Shown piece by piece: positions 6,532 through 16,598 of a DNA stretch of 35,242 nt. How positions within the stretch are numbered: the stretch's first letter is position 1; each line of letters begins with the position of its first letter. The notes below the pieces were generated by a model. The model was not told where the DNA came from, made no database searches, and was given only the letters and a program-made list of their open reading frames with translations. Origin of the DNA: a virus. The translations under genes were made by a program, and so were the position numbers. The stretch lies in IMG/VR virus record IMGVR_UViG_3300030450_002812, positions 1 to 35,242 of that record. The stretch is one strand, 5' to 3'.

Positions 6532-9500
6532 TAAACAAAACCATTTGGGTTTGCTGTTAATTCATATCCATCTATAACCCATAGCTTAAAAATAAGGTCA
6601 TGTTGAAAAGTTGGCCTTGCAAAACCACCAGTTGGGCCAGTCTTGTTTAAATTTATAGTATCTTCATCAGACTCACCTACATTAAAAGTAACTATTCCAT
6701 TTTCAACTGTAGGTCTATTCCCATACTTGTCATATATTTTCAAAGGATTAAAATAAACATTACATCCAGAAGACCATGAACTACTAAAAGCGCTCCAACC
6801 CCCAGTCCACGCATCTCCATAAGAAAGATAATCAAATGTAAAATCAGACGTTGCAAATTTTATAATATTATCATAAGAATCTTTCTGCTCTTGACTCAAA
6901 GCATCGTAATTAAAAGTATCTCTATGCTCAATAGTAAGCTTAACAGGCCCCTTACCTTGAATTGACCAAGGCTCAAGACTTGGCATTGCCGAATCTGTTT
7001 GAGATTCAAAATTAGTCACTGTGGCATTATTAATATTTGTATAATGTTCTGGGCCAGTAACTATCGCTTGTAAAGGAAGAACGATTAATAGGTAATTAAT
7101 ACCCCAGTATGAATTCACGCCCACATTAAGCCTAGTTTTATTATGTTGGCTAGGATTGTTGATAAATTCTTCTGTAAAATATGAAGTATCAAACCAATTT
7201 ACATATCCTTCAGGCCCTTCTCCTGGTGGGTCTGGTGGGTCTGGTGGGTCTACATCCTCTGGCGTTCCCCATATTTCTACGTTTGCATCATTAGTCTCTC
7301 CAATGTCGTCAAGTGATATCCCTAGGTCGCCTGTGTCAAGAACTATAGTGTAGTTTGGGTTATCATATGTAATTGACAAGACAGAGTAATCTCCAGCTAC
7401 ATTTAACCAGTCCCATGGTGGGGTGTCTAAATCTCCAGTAAGAACAGGTTGGAATGTCACGACAGTTCCCTCGAGGGTTTGGTTAGCCCCCAAGGTTTCT
7501 TCTAAATATTCTGATAAATCATAATCAGGGTTAATCGTTGTAGACGAATTTATTACTATGGTTATTTTATCTCCATCATACTGCATTGACACAACGCCAT
7601 TAGAACCATCTTCGCTAGTGTTAATAAGAATCGATCCTATCGGCTCAACATCTTCTGGAGGAAATACAGCTAGTTTTCCTATTTTAACAAGGTCTTCCTC
7701 ATCTACTACGCCACTTAAATCAATATCTGCATTTGCAATTTGCTGTAGGCTGAGTGGATTTGCCACTGGGTCATCTATGTAAGCTTGTACTAAATCAATA
7801 TCTTCTTGTGTTACATATCCATCTCCATCAAGAGTTACGTCACCAGGGGAATAACTATCCCCCATGCCTGCTATGATATAGTTGATAAATTCTATTAAGT
7901 CAAGTAGGTCTACGTTTCCATCTAAATTCAAATCTCCATTTAATAGTTGTTGTTCACTTAGGTTTGCATCCTCAGGATAAAAGCAATGCCAACGCATCAT
8001 ATCATAATCTGATTGTTGATATGGAACCCCATCTATAAGAACATCCCCAGGAGTTTGGATTAATTCTGGTGGTTCTTCCTCTTCCTCGTCATCCTCTGGG
8101 TCTGGGTCAGGAGCTTGTACTGCACCCTCAAGAGCATGTAGCTGTATTGCTTTAATCGAAACGCTACTCATTGTTTTATTAATTTCTGTTATCATAAAAT
8201 AAGGAAGGACTGCTTGAGCCTGTCCCTCTAAAGACTGCAGGTAAGGTAGTCCTGATTCTGCCATAATATCTACCCCATAAGGAGAGAAGAATGAGGTATA
8301 GTCCCCATCACCTATGGTTGCAAAATTTATAGTATCTCCAACCTCTAATTCAAAGCCCTGAGATAGATTAAGTTTAAAGTCTACAACAGTGTGCTGATTT
8401 TTATGTAATTCATGTAAATGATTTCTAAGTAAGAGAGCAGTAGGCTCATCTTGGATATATGGGGCCTCATGTTCTAATAGGAAATCATCGCCCTCGACTT
8501 GCTCAGTAGTAAGTCCATAAAAATTCTTATAGTCTTCGATGTTTGTAGATGTGACTTCCTGAGTTACATGCTTAAAGCTTTCTGTAATATAATCATAGCC
8601 ATACTTAACCCTACATTTAATCGCAAGGTCTTCTATTTTAGTTTTGCTGAATTTATAAGACTCTATATAATCAACGAATATTGTTTTATCTGCCTCGCTG
8701 TATGAATTTAATATGCCCACCACAGTAGGGTCTGAGCTGCTGATGCTAGTCTTGTAAAAGAAATTTGTATTTTGTGCTATGTTCTGAAGGACATCTACAG
8801 TCTTTTGTGGCTTATCTATAGAAAAGTTTAGTTCATAGTTAGCGTCTGCTGTGTTTTTACTAACAAGGTTGCTTGTTCCAAATTCGCTAGATAATAAGCT
8901 ATTGATGATATTCTTGGGTCTTTTTATTAATTTTTTAACATCACTATAGATATAGTCTTCATTAAACCTGACAATAACGTGACTTTCTTCACCATCAGGG
9001 GCAGGAAGATTAAAATCTAGCTCATCCATTCTATCGCTAAAAACATCAATTTCTTCTTCTGATTCTTCGTCTACGCTGCCATCTTGATTTTTAAGACAAC
9101 GAACCAGTCTAACATCTATTGCAATATGATCGGAGCTATCAATAGCATCTGTAAATTCATTTTCTGTTGAGTGTCTATATAAAGTTCCATTAATTGTTAT
9201 AGTATGCTTGGAGAAAGAACTAGTGCAAAAATTATACATTTGGTTTATCTCTAAATCATAAATATAATTTACCTCACCTTGCATCTCCGAGGGAGTATCA
9301 GATGCGTTATGGGAAAATTTAAGCATAATTTCTTTTTTATCATCTGTTATAGGAGTGTATTTTAATTTATCATTTCCAAGGTAGTCTATTAATAGTGCAT
9401 AAATATTATCTTCTTCATCTTGGTGCGAATCTGGATTTGGGCCTATCTTATTATTTGGGCTACAATAAACAACTGGAAGTCCCTGAACTCTTCTTACTCT

Positions 9501-11402
9501 CATATCATTTTGAATCGAGCATCTTCCTTTTGCGTTTAAATAAAATTTATTATTAATAGCATTTTTTTGATACCAAGTCCTTCGTAATAACATCCCCTTG
9601 AACTCTGCAAACAGATTTATTCTTGTTTTATATCCAAGAGTATCTTTTAATGGAACGAAATTTATTAAAAAGGAATTAGTGTCGTGCATTGTATAATTTG
9701 TTATTAAATCTCCCCTATTCCTCCATTGATTGACCTCATTGTCTGTAGGCCCATTAGTTGGTACGTTAAATGGATGCCTATAATCAGTATATATAGCCCC
9801 ATCATTAGTTAAGTCCATATCAAATCTTAATCTCATGGGGCAAGTATCTATTATTGTTCTGGCGTGCTTTTCTAGGTCATCGGCATCTAAAAATCCTGTC
9901 ATAGGGTCTCCTGGCGTAGGGTCTACCCCATTTAATGTACCTGAGCTAAAACCCATACCATCTATATTATACAGACCATCTATTTCACTCCCATCAAGCT
10001 GAATAGTAAAATTATCATAATAGTGGTCAGCAGTTTCAGGGAAAAAACAAGCTATAAACCTTGGGTTGCTATCGTATGCAAAAATATGATCAATAGCAGA
10101 CATTGTAATTTTCATAAAAGATATTAAATTGACATCAGATGGTGTTTCTATCCCACTTTTGCCTTTATATATATCAGAGCTTGATTTCATGGCTTCAAAT
10201 TCGAGAGACATACAAGGATTATCTACAATGTAATGGTTTGCTGCCTGCCCTGATAAATTTTGTATATTAATATGGCCACCTTCTATTGTGTATTGGCCAT
10301 CAGAGTCAGAACTGCTCCCCCACTGGCAAGCCATATCAGATAATATATCAGAGTTTTCTATTTGATTTTCAATCAAATCACCTGCTTCATATCTACCGAA
10401 TTTAGTCCCAATCTGCCCAGATACACTAGTGTGAACTGCGTAAGCATTTTTAAAATTTGTAACCTTTTTTAGGTTTGAATTTTCAGAAACTAGCAATACA
10501 TCTTGTCTAATGTATGGAGAGGCATCATATATTTCGTCTGTGTAGAACTCTATATAATCATTATATATATCAAATTGTTTATCCCAATATATATCGTGTA
10601 GCCTATCATTATTCTGTCTATAGGCAGTTTTTAGTACTCTCGCACCACCCTCGCCTAGTTTGACAGTCATTACGTCTTGCTCTACTAGGTCAGTAACATT
10701 TGAGCCAGATCCACCATCGCTGTATAAGTCTATAAAATCCATTGGCTTTACGCCACCAATTTCCTCATTAGTAAGCATTGCCCTATCAGGGATAACTTTA
10801 ATAGCGCCATCATCATTATCTATAAATGTAATAGCTGGGGCTTCTTTTAAATGACCATATAGGATAGGCACTCTCTGCTCGTTATAAACCTCATAAGTCT
10901 TTCCATCAAGCGTAGCGCCATCATTATCCTCTGAGTATAGGGTGTATTCTTTCTTTGGAAGTTCAGTATGCAGAGACTCTGATAAAAATTCATCACATTG
11001 TAATGTAACTTTCTCTGGGCTTTGGTCGAATCTGGTGACTTTTAATTTAGCAAGCTTTGCGCATTCTTCTAACGTCTCGCAACTTCCTGTCTTTAGGTAA
11101 ATCTCTACAGTTGCATTAAGTATTCCATATTTAGCTCTATCTGTAAATCTTACCCCATCCTTAGCATAATTATTTAAGGTTATGCTAGTTCCAGACATCT
11201 TTACTTTCTTTGATTTAAAATTTATTGATTCTTTTAATGCGCTGATTCTAAGGTCTAGGTCTTCAAAATACACATCTTCAAAATATTGTTCTCTTGTAGA
11301 GAAGTAAAATGTGTCGCTAGCTGATGTAATGACAGCCATAACGTCAAAATTATTAACATCAGTAATTAAGTCTTTCTGTATCTGTTCAGGAATCGTTATC
11401 AT
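6531..11402 (-). CDS. Giant tail-tip protein with dockerin-like repeats
   Basis: A 1623-residue protein directly after the tape measure (ATGA overlap), the usual place for tail-tip hub or host-contact proteins. Residues 1 to about 1090 form the tail part. An acidic linker (PDPDPEDDEEEEEPPE) starts near 1097. Three calcium-loop repeats of dockerin type start near 1156 (GDLNLDGNVD), 1187 (GDVTLDGDGY) and 1225 (ADIDLSGVVD), each followed by a helix. A likely Ig-type beta domain follows, then a PPDPPDPP linker near 1385, and a C-terminal domain of about 230 residues rich in W, Y and S that may bind a surface glycan. Dockerins bind cohesins in cellulosome-type complexes; here they may add calcium-stabilised stiffness or dock another protein. 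An in-frame tandem nine-base repeat encodes the proline linker. Confidence 0.8.
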   Translation of the reverse strand: MITIPEQIQKDLITDVNNFDVMAVITSASDTFYFSTREQYFEDVYFEDLDLRISALKESINFKSKKVKMSGTSITLNNYAKDGVRFTDRAKYGILNATVEIYLKTGSCETLEECAKLAKLKVTRFDQSPEKVTLQCDEFLSESLHTELPKKEYTLYSEDNDGATLDGKTYEVYNEQRVPILYGHLKEAPAITFIDNDDGAIKVIPDRAMLTNEEIGGVKPMDFIDLYSDGGSGSNVTDLVEQDVMTVKLGEGGARVLKTAYRQNNDRLHDIYWDKQFDIYNDYIEFYTDEIYDASPYIRQDVLLVSENSNLKKVTNFKNAYAVHTSVSGQIGTKFGRYEAGDLIENQIENSDILSDMACQWGSSSDSDGQYTIEGGHINIQNLSGQAANHYIVDNPCMSLEFEAMKSSSDIYKGKSGIETPSDVNLISFMKITMSAIDHIFAYDSNPRFIACFFPETADHYYDNFTIQLDGSEIDGLYNIDGMGFSSGTLNGVDPTPGDPMTGFLDADDLEKHARTIIDTCPMRLRFDMDLTNDGAIYTDYRHPFNVPTNGPTDNEVNQWRNRGDLITNYTMHDTNSFLINFVPLKDTLGYKTRINLFAEFKGMLLRRTWYQKNAINNKFYLNAKGRCSIQNDMRVRRVQGLPVVYCSPNNKIGPNPDSHQDEEDNIYALLIDYLGNDKLKYTPITDDKKEIMLKFSHNASDTPSEMQGEVNYIYDLEINQMYNFCTSSFSKHTITINGTLYRHSTENEFTDAIDSSDHIAIDVRLVRCLKNQDGSVDEESEEEIDVFSDRMDELDFNLPAPDGEESHVIVRFNEDYIYSDVKKLIKRPKNIINSLLSSEFGTSNLVSKNTADANYELNFSIDKPQKTVDVLQNIAQNTNFFYKTSISSSDPTVVGILNSYSEADKTIFVDYIESYKFSKTKIEDLAIKCRVKYGYDYITESFKHVTQEVTSTNIEDYKNFYGLTTEQVEGDDFLLEHEAPYIQDEPTALLLRNHLHELHKNQHTVVDFKLNLSQGFELEVGDTINFATIGDGDYTSFFSPYGVDIMAESGLPYLQSLEGQAQAVLPYFMITEINKTMSSVSIKAIQLHALEGAVQAPDPDPEDDEEEEEPPELIQTPGDVLIDGVPYQQSDYDMMRWHCFYPEDANLSEQQLLNGDLNLDGNVDLLDLIEFINYIIAGMGDSYSPGDVTLDGDGYVTQEDIDLVQAYIDDPVANPLSLQQIANADIDLSGVVDEEDLVKIGKLAVFPPEDVEPIGSILINTSEDGSNGVVSMQYDGDKITIVINSSTTINPDYDLSEYLEETLGANQTLEGTVVTFQPVLTGDLDTPPWDWLNVAGDYSVLSITYDNPNYTIVLDTGDLGISLDDIGETNDANVEIWGTPEDVDPPDPPDPPGEGPEGYVNWFDTSYFTEEFINNPSQHNKTRLNVGVNSYWGINYLLIVLPLQAIVTGPEHYTNINNATVTNFESQTDSAMPSLEPWSIQGKGPVKLTIEHRDTFNYDALSQEQKDSYDNIIKFATSDFTFDYLSYGDAWTGGWSAFSSSWSSGCNVYFNPLKIYDKYGNRPTVENGIVTFNVGESDEDTINLNKTGPTGGFARPTFQHDLIFKLWVIDGYELTANPNGFV

Positions 11403-13276
11403 GATATGCCGAAATCTACACCTTTTCTAACAGCTTCTGTTATTTTATCTGCAAGCTCGCCTTCTACAAAGTCAGAACTCATCACGTTTCCAGTAATATT
11501 AATATTGACAGCACCACCACCTGCATTCATTGCCTCTAAGGTATTCACGCCTATAGACTCTACAGCATTTCTGCTCATAATAAACTCGCCACGCTCTGCC
11601 TCTATCATTGTTCCACCTTGGCTATGTCTTTGACCACCAATTAGTCCCCCAGTTTCAAACTTAGGCGCTAAAGTATTAAGCAATGCGCCTGCTGCTGTTC
11701 CTGCTCCTGCTGCTGCGACAAAATTCCAAGGATATGGCACAGCTTTAAAGGCACTTGCAATAGCATCTGCAATAACTAAAGATTGTCTGGCAACGTATTC
11801 TTGAACCATAGCGTTCATCACATCTTTATGTGCAGTTTTTATAGTTCCTGCTGATTTCATCGATTGGGTAGCTGTTGCATTCATAGCATTTTGCAACTTT
11901 TCTTCCATGGCGATTTCACGCATTTTTGATTTCCATTTAAGATCTGAGAGGAACACAGTGTCTTTAATTTGTTCACTAGTATTATTAATAAAATCATCAT
12001 CTTGCTCATTGATTTGAGATTGGATATCCAAAACTTGTTGTTGCGCATCTCTGTATTTTTCCCACAAAGCAAGTTTTTCTTCATCCCTAGCTATGCCGAT
12101 ATCTTGTATATCAACAGCCCCTTTACTTAGTTCTACTATAGATATTTGCTTCTGAATCAGTTTGCCATAAGCATCATTCGCATGAAACAATGCTTGCAAT
12201 CTAGCAGCATCTATAGAGCCAAATTCTTTAATTAGAAAATGCTCTGCAGCTAGTCTATCGTTAGTTTCATCAAGAGCAGCTATCCTACCATTATCAATCC
12301 TCTCTCTGAGATCATCTTCTGTTTCTAGGTTTGATACTCTAGCCTTAGCCTCAGACTCTGCCCTCTTAGCAACAACTAGTTGTGACCTCAAAGTCTCTTG
12401 GCTCATTTCCTTTAGTTTTCTTATAGTGGTATCTAAAGATGTTTCGGTTAATTTGGTGAAAAATTCTCCAGCACTTTCTGCTGCTGTTTTAAAAAAGCCT
12501 GCTAAAGATATAACTGCTGGAGATAAGGCGCTACCTATGGACTCGAAAGTATCTCCTATGGCGTTCTTCATCTGTTCTATTGAGCCAGTTAATGTTTCTG
12601 CTTGAGCTTTAGCTTGTCCCCCAAATGTTTTCGCTATATTTTTAGTAAGAGTGTCTAATCTTTCGGTAGAGCCAACTACGCCAGTAACCTCAATACCATA
12701 TCTAGATAAAGAGTTGGTTGAAGATCCTAGGGTCTTACCAACAAGGTCTGCTGCTGAGTTTAAGTCCATCCCTTTAGCTGCTGCTAAGTCAAGAGTTGCA
12801 ACTGTAGCCTTTTTTAATTGGTCTTCGTCTTTAATAAAAGCAGCCAATAGAGACTGAGCTGTTATTGTAGCTTCATCCCCAAAGGTTGTTATTTTCTGCA
12901 ATGCTGATGCTTGGACTAAAAGTTCATCGCTTGTTCTCCCAAGTGCTTGCTCTAGCTTCTTTTCTGCCAATTCTTGCTCGCCATGCGCCCTTGTCATCGC
13001 ACCTAAAGTTTTATTAACCAACGTCATTGCAAACGCACCTAGCAAAAGCTTTGAACGAAGTGTAGCAAAAGTGTTTCCTAAGAGTCTATTGTTTCTTACA
13101 GACATTGGAGTAAGCTTATTATTGAGTTCTGTCTCTCTATTTAGCTTTGAAAGCGCACGCTTATATGCCTCTGTCCCTTTTTCTAGCCTTACTTGGGATA
13201 GGTGTAGTTGGTCTATAGCAGACTTTAATGCCTTAGACCCTTGTGCCTCAAATTTTACTGTTATCTTATTTGCCAT
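11399..13276 (-). CDS. Tail tape measure protein
   Basis: A 625-residue protein, long, alanine-rich and helical, with a hydrophobic segment near residues 75-90 and conserved tape-measure-like text around GFFKTAAESAG. Glycine/alanine-rich hydrophobic helices lie near 510-530 (FVAAAGAGTAAGALLNTL), followed by a GGLIGGQRHSQGG turn typical of tape-measure C-terminal parts. It sets tail length: at roughly 0.15 nm per residue it predicts a tail near 90-95 nm (inference). It follows the two tail chaperone genes and overlaps the first by 11 bases. A modest ribosome site (AGAAGG) precedes the ATG. Confidence 0.9.
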   Translation of the reverse strand: MANKITVKFEAQGSKALKSAIDQLHLSQVRLEKGTEAYKRALSKLNRETELNNKLTPMSVRNNRLLGNTFATLRSKLLLGAFAMTLVNKTLGAMTRAHGEQELAEKKLEQALGRTSDELLVQASALQKITTFGDEATITAQSLLAAFIKDEDQLKKATVATLDLAAAKGMDLNSAADLVGKTLGSSTNSLSRYGIEVTGVVGSTERLDTLTKNIAKTFGGQAKAQAETLTGSIEQMKNAIGDTFESIGSALSPAVISLAGFFKTAAESAGEFFTKLTETSLDTTIRKLKEMSQETLRSQLVVAKRAESEAKARVSNLETEDDLRERIDNGRIAALDETNDRLAAEHFLIKEFGSIDAARLQALFHANDAYGKLIQKQISIVELSKGAVDIQDIGIARDEEKLALWEKYRDAQQQVLDIQSQINEQDDDFINNTSEQIKDTVFLSDLKWKSKMREIAMEEKLQNAMNATATQSMKSAGTIKTAHKDVMNAMVQEYVARQSLVIADAIASAFKAVPYPWNFVAAAGAGTAAGALLNTLAPKFETGGLIGGQRHSQGGTMIEAERGEFIMSRNAVESIGVNTLEAMNAGGGAVNINITGNVMSSDFVEGELADKITEAVRKGVDFGIS

Positions 13277-13676
13277 CGCTTGTAGCCTTCTCTTTAATCT
13301 TATTAATTACTTTCTTTATAATAAAGGATTTCTGTACCCATCTACCTGGTTGGTCTCCATAAGCGCCATTATAGGGTTGTATCCCGAAGTTTTCGCAGTA
13401 TATGTATCGTTGGATATCTTTTTGACAATCATTGTCGTATATGACATTATTGCAAGCAAAGAAAGGAAGCTGGGATTGGACTGATTTTGCTGTACTAAAG
13501 TTTTTATTGTCTCTCAAGTTCACTTCCTTGGTTTCTTCTATAATTAAACGTATCACTTCCCAAACGTCTTCCTCGCAATTAAACGTGCGAGTTTCATACT
13601 TTCCATCTATCATGACAGGCAACCTTGCCTCGTAAGGAAAATTATGGAATTGACAGCCCCCACATGGCTCAATCAT
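13266..13676 (-). CDS. Tail assembly chaperone, second frame
   Basis: A 136-residue protein between the first chaperone and the tape measure. It has several cysteines (CGGC near the start) and a segment YCENFGIQPYNGAYGDQPGR that matches my memory of tail-chaperone T-type proteins. There is no Shine-Dalgarno site before its ATG. Its frame is -1 relative to the preceding gene and stays open upstream past that gene's stop codon. Translation by -1 frameshifting, as in the lambda G-GT pair, or by reinitiation is therefore plausible. Confidence 0.65.
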   Translation of the reverse strand: MIEPCGGCQFHNFPYEARLPVMIDGKYETRTFNCEEDVWEVIRLIIEETKEVNLRDNKNFSTAKSVQSQLPFFACNNVIYDNDCQKDIQRYIYCENFGIQPYNGAYGDQPGRWVQKSFIIKKVINKIKEKATSDGK

Positions 13677-13687
13677 GACATTGAGTT

Positions 13688-13969
13688 CTATTTGGAGGCT
13701 TTCTTCTCCCCCACAAGTATATATTGTTGTAGAGCTAAGAAGATTTCTGTCCTATCTTCCATTGTAAGTGTTCCTAAAAACTTATCAGAGGTATCACCCT
13801 TGAGTCCACTTCTGATCCACTTAGTGATAGTAGTATTCATCATCTTAAATGTGCCTACATTACCATCTTCATCGTAATTATATTCAACAGAATCTAGGAG
13901 CGTATCCTTCTCATCTATTGAAATGTCTTTAAAAACAACTTTCTTTCCAGACTTTGTTTTAAATTCCAT
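13688..13969 (-). CDS. Tail assembly chaperone, first frame
   Basis: A 93-residue acidic protein with a strong GAGGGG ribosome site. It lies between the tail tube gene and the tape measure, the standard position of the lambda-G-type chaperone that coats the tape measure during assembly. It starts with a beta segment (FKTKSGKKVVFKDI) and continues as helices. A G-rich run followed by GAGAAGAAAG near its 3' end could allow slippage into the -1 frame of the next gene. Confidence 0.7.
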   Translation of the reverse strand: MEFKTKSGKKVVFKDISIDEKDTLLDSVEYNYDEDGNVGTFKMMNTTITKWIRSGLKGDTSDKFLGTLTMEDRTEIFLALQQYILVGEKKASK

Positions 13970-13995
13970 AATTCCCCTCTTTTTTTAGTTATTTA

Positions 13996-14994
13996 TTAAT
14001 CACTTAGCTCGACTTCTAATAATGCGTCAGTGCCATCATCTACTGCTTTAATCGAAACATCAAGCATCATTATATCGCCCTCTGAATATGCCACATTGGT
14101 CAATACACCATTAGCTGTATCTACCCCAAAGTTGCCATTGTTAGCAATAATAAATGCGTTTTCTGCTATTGCAGCAGTTTGAGTATCGAATGAGTTTACA
14201 AAACCCTTAGTCTCAGAGTCGTATTTAACTTGACAGTCGTGAGTTACCGAACATTCTGCACCTCTAGCTACAGCTTGATATCCTGTTGATGACATGCCTG
14301 TAAATACAGCAGGATAATCGATTGTTGTAGTAAAACTGTTTAGCATTGCATCCTTATTATATATCTTTGTCACTGAAGCAGAACCTAAAGTTGTTGTAGT
14401 GGTATTTGCATATGCAGTTATTGTAGGATTAGCAGTAGAAGCAAGATCAGGTGTCTTACCTGTCTGTAAAGTAGCAGACCATTTATATCTTCCACCCTCT
14501 GTTCCAGAATCAGCCGAAATTGCGAAGTTAGTAACCACACAACCGAAAAGCTCTAATCCTGTTTGGTTAGAAACATCTGATGGTTGTAATACTACAGTCA
14601 ATGATGATGCGTTATTTGTTACTGCTGCACCATATAATTGAGATATTATTTTATGACCACTTGCAATCGTTTGGTTTGTATCGTCTGCTTGTGCAGCTCC
14701 ACAAATATTAGCAAGTAGTAATCTATGACCTACGTCATCGTGTAGTGTGCCTGAAAGAGATAATTCTACTACTCTCATTTTATTATCTTGGAAAAAATCC
14801 TCATCCTTTAGAGTATGCCCCACGCCACTCCTCACATCTAATGATTGTGTAGGATTAAGTGTTGGAAAAGATATTGAATCAACGTCTAATTGATACATTG
14901 TTGTTCCTATTCCTGTTGCGCCTGCATTAGTCGCATCTGATACAATAGCTGCCTTCCATTCTTTAGGGGAAAATGTATGTGCCGATGTCGCCAT
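13996..14994 (-). CDS. Major tail tube protein
   Basis: A 332-residue protein rich in beta strands, threonine, serine and alanine, with an AAGGAG ribosome site. It sits directly before the tail chaperones and tape measure, as tail tube proteins do in siphoviruses. The segment RYKWSATLQTG and repeated beta patterns fit a tube-forming fold. The C-terminal part (VAYSEGDIMMLDVSIKAV) reads like the final beta strands. No enzyme motif is seen. An alternative is a decorated tail protein. Confidence 0.7.
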   Translation of the reverse strand: MATSAHTFSPKEWKAAIVSDATNAGATGIGTTMYQLDVDSISFPTLNPTQSLDVRSGVGHTLKDEDFFQDNKMRVVELSLSGTLHDDVGHRLLLANICGAAQADDTNQTIASGHKIISQLYGAAVTNNASSLTVVLQPSDVSNQTGLELFGCVVTNFAISADSGTEGGRYKWSATLQTGKTPDLASTANPTITAYANTTTTTLGSASVTKIYNKDAMLNSFTTTIDYPAVFTGMSSTGYQAVARGAECSVTHDCQVKYDSETKGFVNSFDTQTAAIAENAFIIANNGNFGVDTANGVLTNVAYSEGDIMMLDVSIKAVDDGTDALLEVELSD

Positions 14995-15188
14995 TATTTA
15001 GCTCCTTTAGGGCTTTGCCCCTTTTTTGATGCTGACTCAACAACATCTATGTTATCTTTAATTAACTCAGGGAGAGATTTAACTTCAACAGTTTTTCCTG
15101 CCTCTAAATCCTTCCACTCTTCTATTGTCATTCCACAGCTTTTCCAAGCATTGGGAAGAGCTTGTGGATTTTTTAGCTTTACTTTCAT
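14994..15188 (-). CDS. Small protein before the tail tube, unknown
   Basis: A 64-residue basic protein. The ATG at 15188 is chosen because GGAGGG lies just ahead; the frame is open further upstream but without a ribosome site. It starts MKVKLKNPQALPNAWKSCGM and ends in a lysine-rich tail (SKKGQSPKGAK). The first part resembles short head-tail or neck peptides. It overlaps the tail tube start by one base, so the two are co-translated. Confidence 0.6.
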   Translation of the reverse strand: MKVKLKNPQALPNAWKSCGMTIEEWKDLEAGKTVEVKSLPELIKDNIDVVESASKKGQSPKGAK

Positions 15189-15199
15189 TTTAATCCCTC

Positions 15200-15637
15200 C
15201 TAAGAGATATTTCCTGTGTGCTGACCTTTCCACACAAATTCAACTACATATTCATTTTGTTCATCTAATGCGTTTAATGCAGTAGATTCAATCCTACCAT
15301 TATATAGATTACTACTATCTGCTAAGGTCGTGCTAGTGTAATCGTGCATCAGCGCCTCAATTCTTGACATATACCGAAGCACATGGTCAAGAGAAGTTTT
15401 TTTAATATTCTTGTCAAGAAAGTAATAATACATATTTACTGTATATTCTCTACTTTCTGACGTAACCATGTACTCAATTAGCTCTGACCCTATTGGATCT
15501 AGCCTTAAAAACTGCGCACCTGCTTGATTGGTCTCATGGCCTATATATACAGGCAATGCACCCTTAAATTCTGTCCTTAAAATGTTCTTTAATTTATCAA
15601 GAATATTCTTAAAGTTGTTAGTAAAAGTTACAGCCAT
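15200..15637 (-). CDS. Tail terminator/completion-like protein
   Basis: A 145-residue mixed alpha/beta protein with an opening helix (FKNILDKLKNILRTEF) followed by a beta pattern, typical in size and order of tail-terminator proteins (gpU/DUF3168-like) that cap the tail tube before head joining. It lies between the connector-type gene and the tail tube, as expected. It starts on the stop of the previous gene (TAATG). The assignment rests on position and fold pattern, not on a diagnostic motif. Confidence 0.5.
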   Translation of the reverse strand: MAVTFTNNFKNILDKLKNILRTEFKGALPVYIGHETNQAGAQFLRLDPIGSELIEYMVTSESREYTVNMYYYFLDKNIKKTSLDHVLRYMSRIEALMHDYTSTTLADSSNLYNGRIESTALNALDEQNEYVVEFVWKGQHTGNIS

Positions 15638-16596
15638 TATAAATAATGCCTTCTTCTAGTCATCTTTATACCTTTTAGGTCGCCAGTATCAACTTCTTCG
15701 TTGTATCCTCTGACTTCAACTTCCCATTCGTTGCTAGCTGTGGCTACAGTAGCATCTGATGTTCCTGCGAACCTAACTTGTAAGCCATGAGCTAAACTCT
15801 GATAATCTCCAGTTATTTTCTCGTCTGTAACAACTTGGTTTTGCTTTAACCCATTACTATCTTTTACCCATACATTGTATGTCGCTGTACCTATAACTCC
15901 ACCAGTGCCTATAGTGATTTTAATTAAATCATAATCAACCCCACCTGCTCTACCTCTAAAATCAACTGGCCTAACCTTACCCTCTGTATAAGTAACATCT
16001 CTAAGTACGCCCTTAGACGCATCTCCAGTATTCTGCCAAGAAAGCGCAGCTCTACCTTCATTTAAAAGTTGCACATTATTATCAGCTTCTGTCATAAGCG
16101 CAGTTGCAAGCTCTGATGTTGGGTCTTTAGTCTTTACCATAAAAGAAGCAGCGTACAGAGCTGTTGTCCTTATTACCATGTAATCAAAATTACCATTCTT
16201 ATCTTTAAGTTGATTCTTTGGTAGCTTAGGGTCAAGCCTAGAATCTAGGTATCTACTTGCATCTGTTCTGAATTGGGTTACCATTGCAGTGAAAAGCTCC
16301 CCTGCCTCCATTAGCTTATCTAGAGGGTTGCTAGCAGAGTAATAGTAAAGTACATCATCAGTAGAATTGTAGAACCATTCTCCCTCAACATTCAAGTCGG
16401 TGTGAGCAGATTGTGCTGGCCCCAAAGATTCTCCATCTACGAATAATTGATCTACATGGCCACTATCGTGAGCAGCATATTTATTGCTTGTGACCTCTAC
16501 CCATCCATATACAGGAACCTTCTGATCATAGTCATCTATCTGAGGAAATACTCTTTTAAACTCTGCGTGCGTACAATATATTGGTGCTGATGCCAT
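15637..16596 (-). CDS. Head-tail connector-like protein
   Basis: A 319-residue protein. The N-terminal part (YCTHAEFKRVFPQIDDY, then DASRYLDSRLDP) resembles head-tail adaptors such as the Mu gp36 type (DUF1320), with a helical core near 100-180. The second half is beta-rich and unlike classical adaptors, so this may be a fusion of an adaptor with a beta domain. Its ribosome site (GAGGAG) overlaps the end of the upstream AT-hook gene. Confidence 0.5.
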   Translation of the reverse strand: MASAPIYCTHAEFKRVFPQIDDYDQKVPVYGWVEVTSNKYAAHDSGHVDQLFVDGESLGPAQSAHTDLNVEGEWFYNSTDDVLYYYSASNPLDKLMEAGELFTAMVTQFRTDASRYLDSRLDPKLPKNQLKDKNGNFDYMVIRTTALYAASFMVKTKDPTSELATALMTEADNNVQLLNEGRAALSWQNTGDASKGVLRDVTYTEGKVRPVDFRGRAGGVDYDLIKITIGTGGVIGTATYNVWVKDSNGLKQNQVVTDEKITGDYQSLAHGLQVRFAGTSDATVATASNEWEVEVRGYNEEVDTGDLKGIKMTRRRHYL

Positions 16597-16598
16597 AC

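Noticed and set aside
7225-7252. Tandem 9-base GGTGGGTCT repeats as a regulatory or CRISPR-like element
   Set aside because: They are in frame within the tail-tip gene and encode the PPDPPDPP linker.
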